This document shows positions 46,871 through 59,182 of a stretch of DNA of 64,000 nucleotides, piece after piece. The translations under genes were made by a program, and so were the position numbers. Origin of the DNA: Thuidium tamariscinum (taxonomy: Eukaryota; Streptophyta; Bryopsida; Hypnales; Thuidiaceae); contig OX344750.2 in the NCBI GenBank assembly GCA_947034885.2, forward strand, positions 32,040,821 to 32,104,820. The letters run 5' to 3'. Each line of letters begins with the position of its first letter. Within the stretch, counting starts at the first letter, position 1. The notes under the pieces are model-generated. The model was not told the origin of the DNA and made no database searches. It was given only the letters and a program-made list of their open reading frames with translations.

Positions 46871-48067
46871 CGAAAGTCCTGGGCAGTTCATACATGATGC
46901 TAAGACACGAGATTCTCTTGGGAATTTTTCAAATCGTGGACTCGCATGCAAAATAAGAGCATGCATGAAGTCATGAACTCACACGACATGAACAATTGAA
47001 CCAGTGCGACTAAACTGCGGACAACGTCGACGTACATGGTACATTGAAAGACTTGAGTACTGAAGTCCCGAACACTGCATTATGTATTGTCTTGTCGAAT
47101 ATTGACCGAACTGAACGAGTAAACTATGAAAACGTGAATGCAAACGATTTACAGACACAGTGCACTTCAACAGCACACGAAGTTGTCAGAGTGTGGAACA
47201 TTGCAAAGGAGAGAGCATTATAGGATCTAAGCGTGAACGTAAATTTTAAGAACGGTAGACATAGCAGACCATGACTCAAAATAACGCAAAGCAGAAGTTG
47301 GCAAGTCTAGACTCTCACCGTTTGATGCAGGCACGACTCCTGCTCGCTCGGAGTCATGAAAGCCTTGGGACGTTGAATTCTCCATTGTCCACGTCTTGCA
47401 AGGCAAAACATGACGGTGAGATTTACAAATGCAACGTAGGCTGTCGTCAAGTCATTGTGTGAAAACTGTGAACTTGAAAAGAAGTTGTATGCAATGCATG
47501 TAGAGTAACTCACAAAACAGGGACGAGGATTCACCGTCACTGAAGACACTGTACGACGTAGAAATCATGTCGACAAAGGTTAAGCAAGATTACGAGTACT
47601 AATCACAGCTTGAAGATGGAGTGCACAAAAGCTGAAGCATCCCTTTAATCTGCAGACGAAGGGTGACGAGGTCGGCGGCATTTACTTTGTGTCAACCTAC
47701 ACTTGAATACTGTGTCGAATATGCAAGCAATAGTGGGCCCAAAGTTTATACCTTTACGTAAAATTTGCAGCTGCAGCCGGCAACGCGAGATAATGTGCCC
47801 TTGCCCCCTTCGTTAAGTTATCTCAGACCCACGTCGTTGAAATCTACATTTCAAGCAGATAAAGGTCTTCTTTTATAACTGCAACTACCCATTCCATAAA
47901 ATATTACATTTTCATTCCGTAATCCTAATCACCGCTCTTAGGACAAGCCATGTTCGCCTCCACTTAGGTTCGGCATTTCTGAAAGACCACAGGTTTGAAC
48001 ACGCTTCCACTTCTAACTCCAAAGTCGTTGCCTTCTTTGACTCGTAACACCAGGTTTGCAGGGACCT

Positions 48068-51000
48068 TTAGTATTCTTTTCTGTCTCTACGAAGACCGGC
48101 CCCCAACTACAAAACACTAAGCGTGTGACCCTCAACTAATATTATCAGACTGACAGATGCTTTCAACGGATCACAAAATTAATAATGCTGGCAGGTGAGG
48201 TCAATTTCAGCACTTTATCTCAATAGCCTTCACGTCCACCTCTCGTTTAACTTGAGTATTCCAATTTTGTTCCAGTCAGTGGTGTTGAAGTAGATGAGGC
48301 CTCACCATGACGCCATAATTTCTAAGTCACACCTTAAGTTGCGCCTTCTTCAGACTTTACCACTTTGTTTAATTTCTATGATAATATTGAATTTTGTTGT
48401 TGTCAACATTCACTGGGATATGGGACATTTTGAGTTAAGTGATGCGTCAACAAAGTAGATGACTCTCGATGTCATTGTTTTTTTAGTCATCCTGTGCACG
48501 TTGCTTTCAAAAGTCACAAGAAGATTAGCTTGCAATGTGAGAATGAAGTCCCGTTCCAAAGAAATAGCAATGAGCGCAATAGACCTCAAGACATTTTGCA
48601 GAACAATTTAGATGTTAGACAATGTGCCCTCATTAAAACTGATAGACCCATAAGCGCGAAGGAAAGAGCAATCGTTAAAGACATGAGAGAGTGCAAGAAC
48701 AGAGTTGGATTCCAATTGAAATCCTTAATAAGAGGTTGCAAGGTCTTCTTCTCCAATCTGAAGATGGTTTCACTTCCCTACTTACAATGAAAGGAATGTA
48801 AGGGATGTGACCCTGTGCACTATTCTTTGATATCTTTTGTGCATTTTGGATGCTTGAACGGTCCGTTTGGCCAAAAGAGTACCCACTTTGGAAAACTCCA
48901 TCCTCCACTACAAGCCTTCAGAACATTATAGTACAATAAAATTAGGTAGGTCGTCACCTCTTGTAAGTTCACAAAGGAAGAGCAAGCTCATCTGGCTTCA
49001 ATGCCTTCATACAGCGTATGATAGAAGAGGAAAGAAAGAATCTAGTCTTGGGACCAATGTCAATGAAGAGTGTGTTGGAGTAGTTCCATCAACTTTATCA
49101 CATGGATGTAGATATTAGGTTCTATGTTCTATGCAAGGTCATCATTTGTGATGGATTCTCTACAAATAGAAGTGGATAGTATTGTCATGCTTTGTTGCTT
49201 AGCCCTTACAAGACATACTAGTTACAATGATTGTAGAAAACACTTGCTCTATTATCTATCTAAGAGGGGTGTTCTTTTTGCCATAATTTTTGCTTTAGGT
49301 TCATGGAACTATTCCGCATGTTGTATTATTTTTTCACATCCTTTTGATAGAATTTGCTATTGATAAGTAGCCCTTTGGATACTTTTTGCATTATCTCGGT
49401 GATGGGCCTTGTTCTTCTAGGGTTGACCCTAAAAGGACATTGTGGACAATTAGTGTCCGATGGGTGACAAAGAATCTTTCCTTATAGGATAGAAGTGCAA
49501 CTATTCATACTAAATATTAGCAATGGAAAGGGAAGATCCTCTACAATACTTTGATTTCCAATGGGAATACTTTGACTTATTCAAAGTAGATGATGTCGCA
49601 CAATATCAAAATGGCATGATTTTCACAACCAATAGTCCATCCTTTAAGGGTTAAGGCCACAACTCTAAACCCAACACCACCCACACCAACCTCTTGTGTG
49701 TAGGATATATATACAACACTAACCAATGCAATGATGACAACTCATTTGTCTAATCACTAACAAAATGTTGGGGAAATGGACTGTTCATCAGAGAATGTCA
49801 GGACCATGCTTTGGCACACCCGGGTGAAAAGCTTTAGTGTCGATTCCTGAATGGTAGAAGGGAGCTGCAACAGATGTTTGAAGAAACCTAAAATGCAATC
49901 CTTGCCCTTCCCAGAGTCCATCCCTTCTAAGGTGCATGGACTTCAACATAATAGTCTGAAGGGAAAAAACACATCCCAGCATTGGGTAGCTTCCCGCCCC
50001 CCCCCCCCTCTTAAAAAAAAATGGAAAAATTTCACATGTACAGACAGTAACACATTAGCAGATCAAAGATCACCGTGTACGAGTGTCCAATATACATCCT
50101 ACATATTCACACTTTTTAACGTGCACTGACCTCCACAGGAGCTAAGCGTAAACTGAAACAACTTCACACTCAAAGCACCTAATTATTGAAAACTCGAGAG
50201 GACCTTTATTGCTGCAAGGAACTCTACTGCTCCTTCAAGCTAAGCTCCTCGTGATTCATGAGCTGTCACTTTAAAGTTTGCCAAACAAACGAGGTTCATA
50301 TTGCCTAATCTCTGCTCGTTGTAGACACCAGAAAAACGAGATCTCAGCTTCCACAATCACATGCATGTCAACCACTTGTGTGCAATAACGGCCTACGTGC
50401 ATGCGTAGGACCAAGAGGCCGGTTGACCTCCGCAACTCCACTGCAATGTCCCACAAGCCCTCCAACTCTCCTTCAATTCAATCCCAGCGCTGCAATTCTT
50501 GCTTCCACACAGCTGACAAACTAGAACCCCCACCACTCCACCAGCGCCTGACATGGAAACCAGCTCTAAGCGTCTCCAGCCTACCGACTCGCACCGAAAA
50601 TCCTAGCCAGGACTCGTGTAAATCCCGAATGATGTAACGTTCATAATGAGCTTACTAACTGCCTTTCCAATAATATTTTTTTAAGGTGTTGATGATTTTG
50701 ATTTTTGAGAACTTTGTTAAGTCGCCTGAGCTCACCCAATCCCGAGGTGGCCACTTCTGTATAACACGCAGGGGCAACGATTTAAGAAGAGCAAAATAGC
50801 TAGACTTTAAATTTGAGAATTTATGATAATGTTGTAATAAAGCTTTTATGAAAGAAGTTAGGGCTGAGGTTTCTAATAAATTCCAATAACTTGACTAGGA
50901 TAGCCTAAATGCCTAGTTCTATTATTCTAGTAGTATGTGTTTCACTTCATGTTACAAAAGGAACATTAAAATTTTGAAAGTGAGATCTTTTTTATTAAAG

Positions 51001-51754
51001 TTTGATTGTACACACTACTTTTCAAAATAAAGTTGCAAGCAATGTTGATGAATAGCAAATATTGTCAGAATGACAACATGATCAAGGCTTGCAATTTCCA
51101 TGCCCTTTGTCCATAACACTATTCTTATCCAATATCAACTTTTTGAGGATTAATCAATTAGTATAATTAGTATAATTCTTGCAACATATACGCTACTTGA
51201 ATATCAATCAATTGAGGTAGTTCATTAAGGTAGTTTGGTGGCAAGCGGTGAATATTAAGACATGAATTCTAACGCGCGAATAGTTGATGCAATAATAAGA
51301 TCCAATAACTACCATTAGAAGGATCTCTTTAGAATATAATTAAAAAGTAAGGAAATGTAAAATAATTAAAAAACACACATTTGGGGGGTCTACTTGCTCC
51401 CTTGTGTTTGAAAATTTTTTCTTATCATAAGTTCTTAAAAAGACTTCTCAATCCCATTATGGTCTTCTGATTCCTCTTAATTTTGATGCAATTATAAGCT
51501 TCATGAATATTACACTTTGAAAAGGGTTCTCCTTACATCTCAACATGGTTTGTAACAATGTTCTTTTCAGCCAAAGGTCCACCCAGAAGTTCATTTGGGG
51601 ACCGAAGGAGTATAATTTCTACATAACAAAAAGTGTGTCCCCTTCTTGTGGATTAAAGAAGTCAAGAAAGGACCTACCTCGGTATCGTCTGCGTGAGTTG
51701 CCTGGAGCACCGGTTTCAGTTCTCCCAAAACTGAACTTTTTAGATGATACTTAC
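48068..51754. other. AT-rich intergenic DNA, no recognised gene
   Basis: The ORF at 48494-48790 (98 codons, plus strand) and that at 50271-50465 (minus strand) have no domain I recognise. The minus-strand stretch 50640-50150 has gene-like base composition and an AATAAA near 50205 on that strand, so it could be a terminal exon or a long 3' untranslated region. A C10 run lies at 49997-50006. The frame of the next host exon stays open down to 51591. Confidence 0.35.
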
Positions 51755-52265
51755 GGTCCGGATCCATCGAAAGAGAAAACTTAGCAGCAGGGGCAAGATC
51801 TGCGATAGTTCCATCTCCCATAGCTCGTCGATCTGGGATAGTTCGATCTGCGACAGATTCATCAGCGACTGCATCTTCCTCCACAATCTTGACGTGCTGG
51901 TTTTCCAACCTGTTGACAATTGGTAATGCAACGGGCTGGATTCTGCACAACCGGAGAACGAACATCATACATGCACATCTCTTCACGACCGGAACTCCAA
52001 TCCAAACAGGAACACCTCTGAATTCTTCGGTCCCCTTGATTTCAATCTTTGAATACTCTGCAACGTCATCAGAAGTCAAAGGTGATCCTACAGGTAACTT
52101 TTCCGGTTCCGTTGTTAATAAATACTCGCGGTATGTTGCATTCCTATCAATTCTCAGTAGAAAAGTTTTGCCCGGGTTGATGAGATTCTTAATGAAATAT
52201 ACTCCACCAGACCCCTCGGTAATCTGTACTTGGACTGTCGTAGAGTTGACGAATTTCACATACAT
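51755..52265 (-). CDS. DUF7748-like protein exon
   Basis: A minus-strand exon opens at an ATG at 52265 (MYVKFVNSTTVQVQI), just after a plausible GTGCAG acceptor, and ends at a strong donor CC|GTAAGT at 51755. The product has EGSGGVYFIKNLINPGK, then LLRIDRNATYREYLL, and LTSDDVAEYSKIEI. This order (an NxT strand, a GGVYF block, a PGK turn, ATYREY, TSDD) resembles the plant DUF7748 family, recalled rather than searched. The family function is unknown. If the donor is not used, the frame runs on to 51591. Downstream exons could not be identified. It is probably a host gene, since no transposon features surround it. Confidence 0.5.
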
Positions 52266-52442
52266 CCTGAAGCCTCGCCTGCACACAAGCGTGCATGTGA
52301 GCATGACTGTGAATTCCCTGAATATGTTTGCCATACAGGAATTTTTTTTTTTTGGCTATGTTCGAAACAAATCGACAGTCTTGACACGGCTACATCCATT
52401 CACATTTCAGTGAATCGCTCAAACGTAGTCACAAGTAGAAAG

Positions 52443-52484
52443 CACCGGAGGTATTCTTTTAGCCTAGTTGCAGTGAACCCTGCC
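52443..52484 (+). repeat. Half copy of the 86-bp hairpin repeat
   Basis: CACCGGAGGTATTCT, then CCTAGTTGCAGTGAACCCTG matches the right half of the hairpin at 54473-54558 with few changes. The left arm is absent here. Confidence 0.6.
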
Positions 52485-52534
52485 ATAGTAGCAATTTCAG
52501 GCATTTTCTAACTTGGGACCAAAAGTGTCCTCAC

Positions 52535-53490
52535 ATAGTCTAGAAGTCTAATTCGGTATGGTATAACTTTTGCATTTTATGTCCAAATTCAATAAAACTT
52601 GTTCTGAAAAAATTTGTGCTCTCTCTTCTAGTTTGTGAGGTAAATATTTCACACCAATCAAAGGCCAAATGATTTGGTGGAAGTCACTCTAAGTTCACGG
52701 ATTCAATTTGAGTTTACCAAACTAAATTTTCATTCTCAAACTGCATTTTCAAACTCAATTCAACTTTGGGGGCTTGCATCTCCTTCATTCAATGTTTGTT
52801 TTTGATAAATTTGTTGAATTTTGTTCCTCTTCAAACCTAGTTATTGACTTATTGTGGTAAAAGTTTCATATCAATCCAAAGTGTTTTGATTGCAATTCAA
52901 AGTTTAAAATTTGAACATTTTTGGATTATGCTAAACTCCAAATAGCTTGTTTCTTCTTCATGAAATGTCCATTTCCATAATTTGGAGGGGAAAGTTGCAC
53001 ATACTAGTCTAGTTTGTGTGGTTAAAACTTCATGTAAATCCAAAAAGTTTTGAGTGATTGAAAAACATTTTAGTAGAAGGAGGTTCAACCTTACATGTTT
53101 TTTTGCAACTTTTCTTGCTATTCATTGGCATTTCAAAGGTCATTTTGCTAACACAATGAGTCAATTGAATGATATTTTATTTCACCAATGTGTTTGTATA
53201 TTGGTTTTCAATCACTTTAAAGTTTAAAGTTTTTTCATTTGAGTAGGTTTAGAAATTGAATTTCACCTTCAAATATTTTGCTAGAAAAATTTCAACATCT
53301 TTTTTCTTATAATCTTACAATCTATGAAATTAAATGACTCCAAATTTAATTTATGTCATCTAGAACATGTACACTACAAGATTGTATGGTTGATATTTCT
53401 AAACCTTAGTGACATTTGAACCTATAACACTTCAAAAATAATGATGTTCTTAAACCCAAAAAAGCTTGGGCATTTAGGATTGAAAACCTA
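52535..53490 (+). repeat. Dispersed AT-rich repeat, copy C (plus)
   Basis: The same block order as copies A and B. GGTTCAACCTTACATG comes first, then TTTTTTGCAAC, CATTTCAAAGGTCATTTTGC, ACACAATGAGTCAATTG, TTTTTTCATTTGAGTAGG, ACTACAAGATTGTATGG and CCTTAGTGACATTTGAACC. It is non-coding and lies between two host exons on the other strand. Confidence 0.6.
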
Positions 53491-53948
53491 CCAATTGTAG
53501 GAATTTTTTTCACAGCGGGCAAATAGGATATTATCAAAATCTTGTAGGTAGAACAAATATTTTGTTAAAATAGTGGTATTCCTACACCATTTTTCCATTC
53601 ATTTTCTAGGACTGGCCAGTATACATTTCAGACTTCAACGTCTTGAAATCTAGGAGCGGTGTACATTTTACACCGCATGGTTTGAACCTGAAAATGCCAA
53701 GTTTGTGGCGTACCGCCATTTTAACCAAATATCCGTTGTAGATGATTGAGATCCAGAAGAAAAGGGGCTTCTGGACACAAGATCTGCATCTTTCAATCAG
53801 AATAAAAACCTGACTTTTGAGCTTCCACGTATGAAATGAAGGTCCGCAACATAAGGAACTGAAAATCAAGGTTACGATACCCCCAAAAGAATCAAACCAA
53901 ATATCAATGACCTTGATTAAGAGAACTTGCCTTTGAGCAGCTTGAATT

Positions 53949-54140
53949 TTACTGTTCCCTCAAGCACAGGATCCGGTCGATGCTACCGATGACTGCTCCT
54001 GAGAAGCCGAGAATCGCAAGGAGAAGAACAGCACGGACTATCAGAATCCAAACTTTCGATGGCTCTTCCAGTGACGTCGGTGCCACAAACTTAAACTCGA
54101 GGTTTTTCCCTCTCAGTTTTGTGATCTGAGCTTTTCGATG
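53949..54140 (-). CDS. Terminal exon of an unidentified membrane-anchored protein
   Basis: On the minus strand a CTTTCAG acceptor near 54137 opens HRKAQITKLRGKNLEFKF, then a strongly hydrophobic stretch VWILIVRAVLLLAILGFSG and AVIGSIDRILCLREQ before a stop at 53949. One transmembrane segment near the C-terminus is expected. No upstream exon was found before the second CACTA element begins at 54850, so the rest of the gene may lie beyond it or be lost. Whether it belongs with the DUF7748-like exon is unclear, because this piece ends in a stop upstream of it. Confidence 0.35.
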   Translation of the reverse strand, partial: HRKAQITKLRGKNLEFKFVAPTSLEEPSKVWILIVRAVLLLAILGFSGAVIGSIDRILCLREQ

Positions 54141-54472
54141 CTGAAAGACGATCAAACATGCCTGAGTTAGAAATTTAGCCAGCTAAAATGCAGATGGCAA
54201 ATTTCGTTAATACTAGAAGGCCCTGTGCCGATGCCACAGTCAGAACTAAAGTAAAAGTAATTTTTAAATTTTCTAATCCATTTAAAACTTTGAAATTCAA
54301 TCATTTTCACACCATAGGTTGAAACCAAGTCTGTGCACCCCTCCTCACCAAGAGCTTTCTGATGGTATCAAGCACGCGACCGAGGGATGCACGGTCCAGG
54401 AGATCTCGACATGACAAACAAACAAAACAAACTACTTGTCTTTAACACATAAGCAGTATTCAACATATCTGA

Positions 54473-54558
54473 GCAGGGTTCACTGCCACTAGGTTGACAG
54501 AATACATTGGCAGAGAACACCGGAGGTTTTCTGTCCACCTAGTTGCAGTGAACCCTGC
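54473..54558. repeat. 86-bp hairpin repeat
   Basis: GCAGGGTTCACTGCCACTAG at 54473 is mirrored by the strand ending at 54558 (GCAGGGTTCACTGCAACTAG on the minus strand). The arms match over about 32 bases with a few mismatches and a loop of about 20 bases. CAGGG ends hint at a tiny hAT-type MITE, but no 8-bp duplication was found. Confidence 0.55.
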
Positions 54559-54715
54559 CATTGTATTGGTATATTTCATAACAACAACGAGCATAGAAAT
54601 TAACATTGCTACATTGCTTGGCCACAGTCCTTCTGAGTACCTAAATATTCCAATAAAATGAAGATTATTTGATAGAATAGTTGCAGTACCCTGCCTTACT
54701 TAGGTACATCTCTTA

Positions 54716-54765
54716 ACATGAACAGGCTAGCTCAAAGTGATTACATGAACAGGCTAGCTCAAAGT
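54716..54765 (+). repeat. 27-bp direct duplication
   Basis: ACATGAACAGGCTAGCTCAA plus AGT occurs at 54716 and again at 54743 without change. Confidence 0.85.
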
Positions 54766-55867
54766 CGACGTGCCATCTACAGTCTTACCGTCAAAAACAG
54801 GTGGAAGTAATTACTTACATTGCGTTTTAGTTGTTGCTGGTCTGCATACCACTACTAGAATAAGTTACCCTATGCATCATCAAAAACGTTGTTCAGTACA
54901 CTAGAAATGGAAACGAGAGGTGGCCATCAAACGTTGTTAAAAGCCTTGCTGCAAACGTTTCTCAAGTGAAGCATCGTTTTGGAACATGCATTGAACAACG
55001 TTAGCTCATGTATGGGAACGTGTAAATTTCAGTGTTCACTAGTTCTAGTGGAGCAGTAAAGTTGGTTCACAGGATTTGTCAGTCCACCGCAGTGCTTACA
55101 TAATAAATAACAATGCAGTCTGTCATGTCTTCAACTTCTGACCTTCACTATTGTTAACAGTTCCAAATACACAACCGCACCATTTAATGCCATCTTCACT
55201 GCAATAAAAAAAAGGTCTATATAGATACCATATAAAATTGGAAAAATGTTGACTGCTTATGCAATGACAACTGCGAAATCTGTGAAATGGTATCAAAGAA
55301 TATGGATACCTGTCATTTCATAATTGGAAGTTAATTTATACAAATGAAGTGCGTTTCATTAAAATAAGGGAATTTTACAGATTGAAATGAATAAACTTGA
55401 TTTGTAACTACACTGACACGTGTCAAATTGTCAATTGTTCCTTCGGTCAAATTTTGGTAGTATATAATAAAAATACATTTTGAATTAAAAATAATAAAGG
55501 TTTCGAATGGCAGAAGCACACACAATAGCCAATCTCTATGTTAACATTCAGTCAATTTGCAAGCACAAGACCTCATGAAGAAAAAAATATCTAAAATTGC
55601 ATGATATGTAATAGCAATATTTTTTATAGACTTGCTTCTATAGAATACACAACCATTCAAGAATTATAAGCATTCCTACTATGTAAATGTTTGCAAGCAT
55701 GGTAATAACAAACAATCATTCATTTCATAAGTAGAAGTTCACATAGAGATTTGAAAACTAATATAGAAGCACAGATGCTCTACCTTGTAAAATTAAGTAG
55801 CCTCAATCTACAACTTCAAATACAGCTTCATATGTAGAACATATAGAACCTGCCTACTTAGCTCTTG

Positions 55868-55990
55868 CTTGTCGTCAATCTGGTCTGTCTGTGTCATGCG
55901 GTCTTGTATTCGTCCCTGTCAGGCCACCGATAGTTTGCAGTTTAGTCCTCTTTTTTTGCAATAAAATTCTGTTTCATTTATTCAAAAAAA
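55868..55990 (+). repeat. LINE/retroposon-like 3' tail, copy 2
   Basis: CCCTGTCAGGCCACCGATAG, then TTTTTTTGCAATAAAATTCT and GTTTCATTTATTC before an A-run, closely parallel to 21-112. If the second CACTA element begins at 54850, this tail lies inside it. Confidence 0.4.
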
Positions 55991-56625
55991 ACACAAAAAC
56001 TTAGCTACCTACTTGGATTAGATGTCAATTCTACTTGTTTTTCTAGAAAAATTTACTGAAAAATATTTCTAGAGGTTTTACCTTCCTAAAATTCTGTTTC
56101 AGCCCTCAGATGGTTCATTGGCTTACAAACCTGCGCCTCTGAGGGTTTCCACTCAAGCCCTGCTCCATCCAACATCCCACGTCACAAGTCCTCCGTCCAA
56201 AAGTACCTGATTTTTGGGTAAAAAAAAAAAATACCCGATTTGGGCCAAGGACATCCATCTCTGCAAATATTCTTGGCAATCACCAGATCACACACACCGC
56301 AAACAAAATATGGCACTCACTGCCAGGCCACTGAGCACTTGATGGAGGGGGGCTTTCTTGCACGGGGCGAGGAGAGGAACGATAGGACCCCTCAGTCGAA
56401 CCAAATCCAACCCACAGAATCCTTCGAGCGGCAATTGCCACACATAGATAGATTCCATCGAAACTGACTAAGGAGCTTGAGAGTCAAATAACCCGGTTGC
56501 CTCTTACCTTAGTACCCCCATAATCAAGCCAACTAATCCTACAAAATCTACTCTCTATTGCAGCCTTCAACATCTCGGTAAGCCCACTTGAATTGAACAA
56601 AAGAATCTTCCATACCTGCCAAACA

Positions 56626-59182
56626 TTAATAGCTTGTAGAAGCAAAATTGTCAATACTAGTATGTGAATCATGTGATGAAGAAGAAGAGCCAGAAGTACT
56701 GTCCGATGTGTTCTGCACATCATGGCCTTCTGAAGTCTCTGAAGTCGTTATCTTCTGTTTGAGAGACAACCATCCGTTCAATTTCCCATACTCTAACTCC
56801 TCGTCAGTTGGAGGTCGGTTGCAATAATCCACCTACATATAACAACAATAAACAGAGTATGAAAATATATAATGAATGTGGTTTGAATTCAAAGACACAA
56901 AAGTATCAATTTAGGACTATAGTTTCTTATTCTAATTAGAATATATTGCATTCATTTTATTATATTCTCTTGCCTTGTTTTATTTTTAGATGTTAGAAAA
57001 TCAAATAACAATTGCATACAAATGCAAAGGAAATAATTTCTACATATATTTAGATCCACAACTATATCCATACATATGCAAAGGAAATAATTTCTAAAAC
57101 TTTCATAATACATGTGCAAAATTATTTAAATGTTCAAATTCATATACATCACTATTTTATTTGTTAGTAGCTTCTTCTATAACTACTTTAAAAATCTTTG
57201 CAAAATATAGAAACTAAGGAAGAGGTCAATCAGAAAAGAAAAAATCACATAAAAAACTTAAAGGCATCAAATGAAGACTTTGATAAAGACATTCACAATG
57301 AACTCAAAAAAATTATTGAGAAAAAACAAAACAAGTGGAAGAGTTGAATAATACTTACAAAACGATCATATAAGCTTTTCATCCCCCCGGGTCTACATCG
57401 ATGGGTAAACCCCTGAACCTTTAACCTCTCGTTTGTGGCATTTTTACACAACTGCGACTTCTTTTGCTTCCTTGTATCCTTCGTTGATTCATAGATTTGC
57501 ATCCATGATTCATGAGAGCAACCTGCAGGTCTTGATACTTGTTTGGGATTCTTAACTTTGTCGAATTTTCTCCTCAAGCGAGTTCGACGCTCTCGGAGAT
57601 TAGCACCAATAGCCTTCAAAACACTAGTGTGATCCCATGGTCCAGGATAGATTTTACGCAATTGCAATGTAAACCTAGTTTTCAACTTCGGACACTGCTT
57701 GTTCCAGTCTATATGCCATGGAAATTCAATTGCAGCTTGCTCAAAAACATAGCGACGCATATGCTCCCAAAACTCTCCTATCGGTGCTGCAAGTAAATTT
57801 ACTTCAAAAGGAGGAACAGTGTTGTGTACACCCCAATTACCTAAATCATTGCCTTCGGTAAAATTTGTCGAAGCTGATGATACTTGAATCCCACACGAAG
57901 CACCACTTGAAGAGATCAAATCTTTCTTCTTCTGAGCCTGGGGATGCGGGCTCCCACGAGCTGGACTAGAAAACTGCCTGGCAGAGGCACGTGAAGGCAT
58001 CGGCAACAGATTTGTAGTTAGGGGCTGGAAAGGCCGAGGAGTCAAGGGAGACCTTGGAAGGACCTCCTTTTGTACAGTAGACTTAGCCTTCGATTTCGCC
58101 TCCAGCTCCTTGGCTTGTTTTTTTTTTTGCTTCTTCTTATATTTCTTTTCGTCCCGAGCAAGCTCTCGTAGCTTTTCTTCAAACTGCCTCTTGCTTACCA
58201 TAGCCCCCTTACTAGTTGCTGGCATCGTTCCTTCTTGCCGCAAATCATTCCTTCGTAAACAAGGAACATTGATTTCCATACAAGGCACTTCTTCCGTAGG
58301 TAACTGTTCTGTGTCATGTGCTTCAAAACTTGGAGGCAAATTCCTCAAAGGCTGCATTGCGTGAATCCTCATCAATGCTGGTAGGTCCTCAGGTGGAACG
58401 AATGAGAGCAAATGATCTATAAACTCCTTGGAGTAATTCCCCGATGACTGAGAAAGACCATTGTGAAGGCCTGTACCATATCCTCCCGAACTCAAGGTAT
58501 TTTCCACAGCTACTTCAATAGGACCTTCGTCTTTGCTTTCTGGGGCTTGCAGAGAAACATGAGTTGTTAAACCTTCCTCTATAGTTCTCAATGGCAGAGT
58601 ACCACTCACTCCTTCGAGCACTTGCAATGATGGCTGTAGGATTTTGTTACTTTGAAGCCCTTCTGCTAAAGTAACTAACGGGTCACTTCCCGGCACTTCC
58701 ACTGCAATTTCTTCTACACCAGGAGATCTCATCTGTAAGCCAAAGGATGTGTCTTCATTACATTGCTGCCCTTCAATAGCTGACTGCGACTTCAATGCAG
58801 AGGATGTAAACTTTAGAATCTTCCTTGCTGTTACCAAAGGATCTAGAAATAAGTTTTCTTGGCGTCGGTCCTCTTCTGCTTCGGATGCTATAACACAAAT
58901 ATTAGGGTTTCTTTGCAAGCTTTCCGTATAAACATCTTGCAGAGGCACTAAACCACACTTTGTGGAAGTCGTGGAAGTCGTCCTTACTGGCTGTATACTT
59001 CCGCATGATACCAATACTGCTGCGTCCATTCTTCCATCAAAGTTCGGAGTTGGAGAAGTGACTTGCGAGAGGAGCTTCTTCTTCTGACTATTGCTATCAT
59101 TGGGACAACGTTGCCGTTTTGAAGCTGTTCCCGTTCCTGCCAACACTTGCTTACGTCCACGGCAATCTGATGCTTCGGCCAT
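56626..59182 (-). CDS. TnpA-like protein of the second CACTA element, open
   Basis: Exon 1 59182-57359 (608 codons exactly) and exon 2 56832-56626, joined by a GTAAGT donor and TAG acceptor, give a 676-residue protein with no interruption. The N-terminal two thirds are low-complexity and variable (repeated DPLVTLAEGL/DPLVTARKIL-like words). A Lys-rich helix lies near residues 340-365 (DEKKYKKKQKKKQAKELEAK). The C-terminal part has the plant En/Spm DNA-binding layout: LKTRFTLQLRKIYPG, RERRTRLRRKFDKVKN, then SHESWMQIYESTKDTRKQKK and LCKNATNERL. Exon 2 adds PPTDEELEYGKLNGWLSLKQ and a Ser-rich tail. It would bind subterminal repeats. It was called from layout, not from a search; a host gene is less likely given the TNP2 gene beside it. 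Confidence 0.65.

Larger units (their letters stand above)
42659..48067. mobile_element. PIF/Harbinger transposon, complete, 5.4 kb
   Basis: The left end AGGTCCCTGCAGACTTGG at 42659 is mirrored by AGGTCCCTGCAAACCTGG on the minus strand ending at 48067. The arms match over 23 bases with three mismatches, all transitions. TTA flanks both ends (42656-42658 and 48068-48070), the standard PIF/Harbinger target. Inside are the DDE transposase (plus strand) and a convergent Myb-like gene (minus strand), the usual two-gene set. Both genes carry nonsense changes, so the element is whole at its ends but probably immobile by itself. Confidence 0.9.

Noticed and set aside
48494-48790. 98-codon plus-strand ORF as a host gene
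   Set aside because: AT-rich, no domain, no splice or neighbour support; left as unassigned.
54850-55048. Short CACTA MITE ending at TTCTAGTGG
   Set aside because: The right end does not end in TAGTG and no shared 3-bp flank is seen; the longer CACTA with genes explains the left end better, though not certainly.
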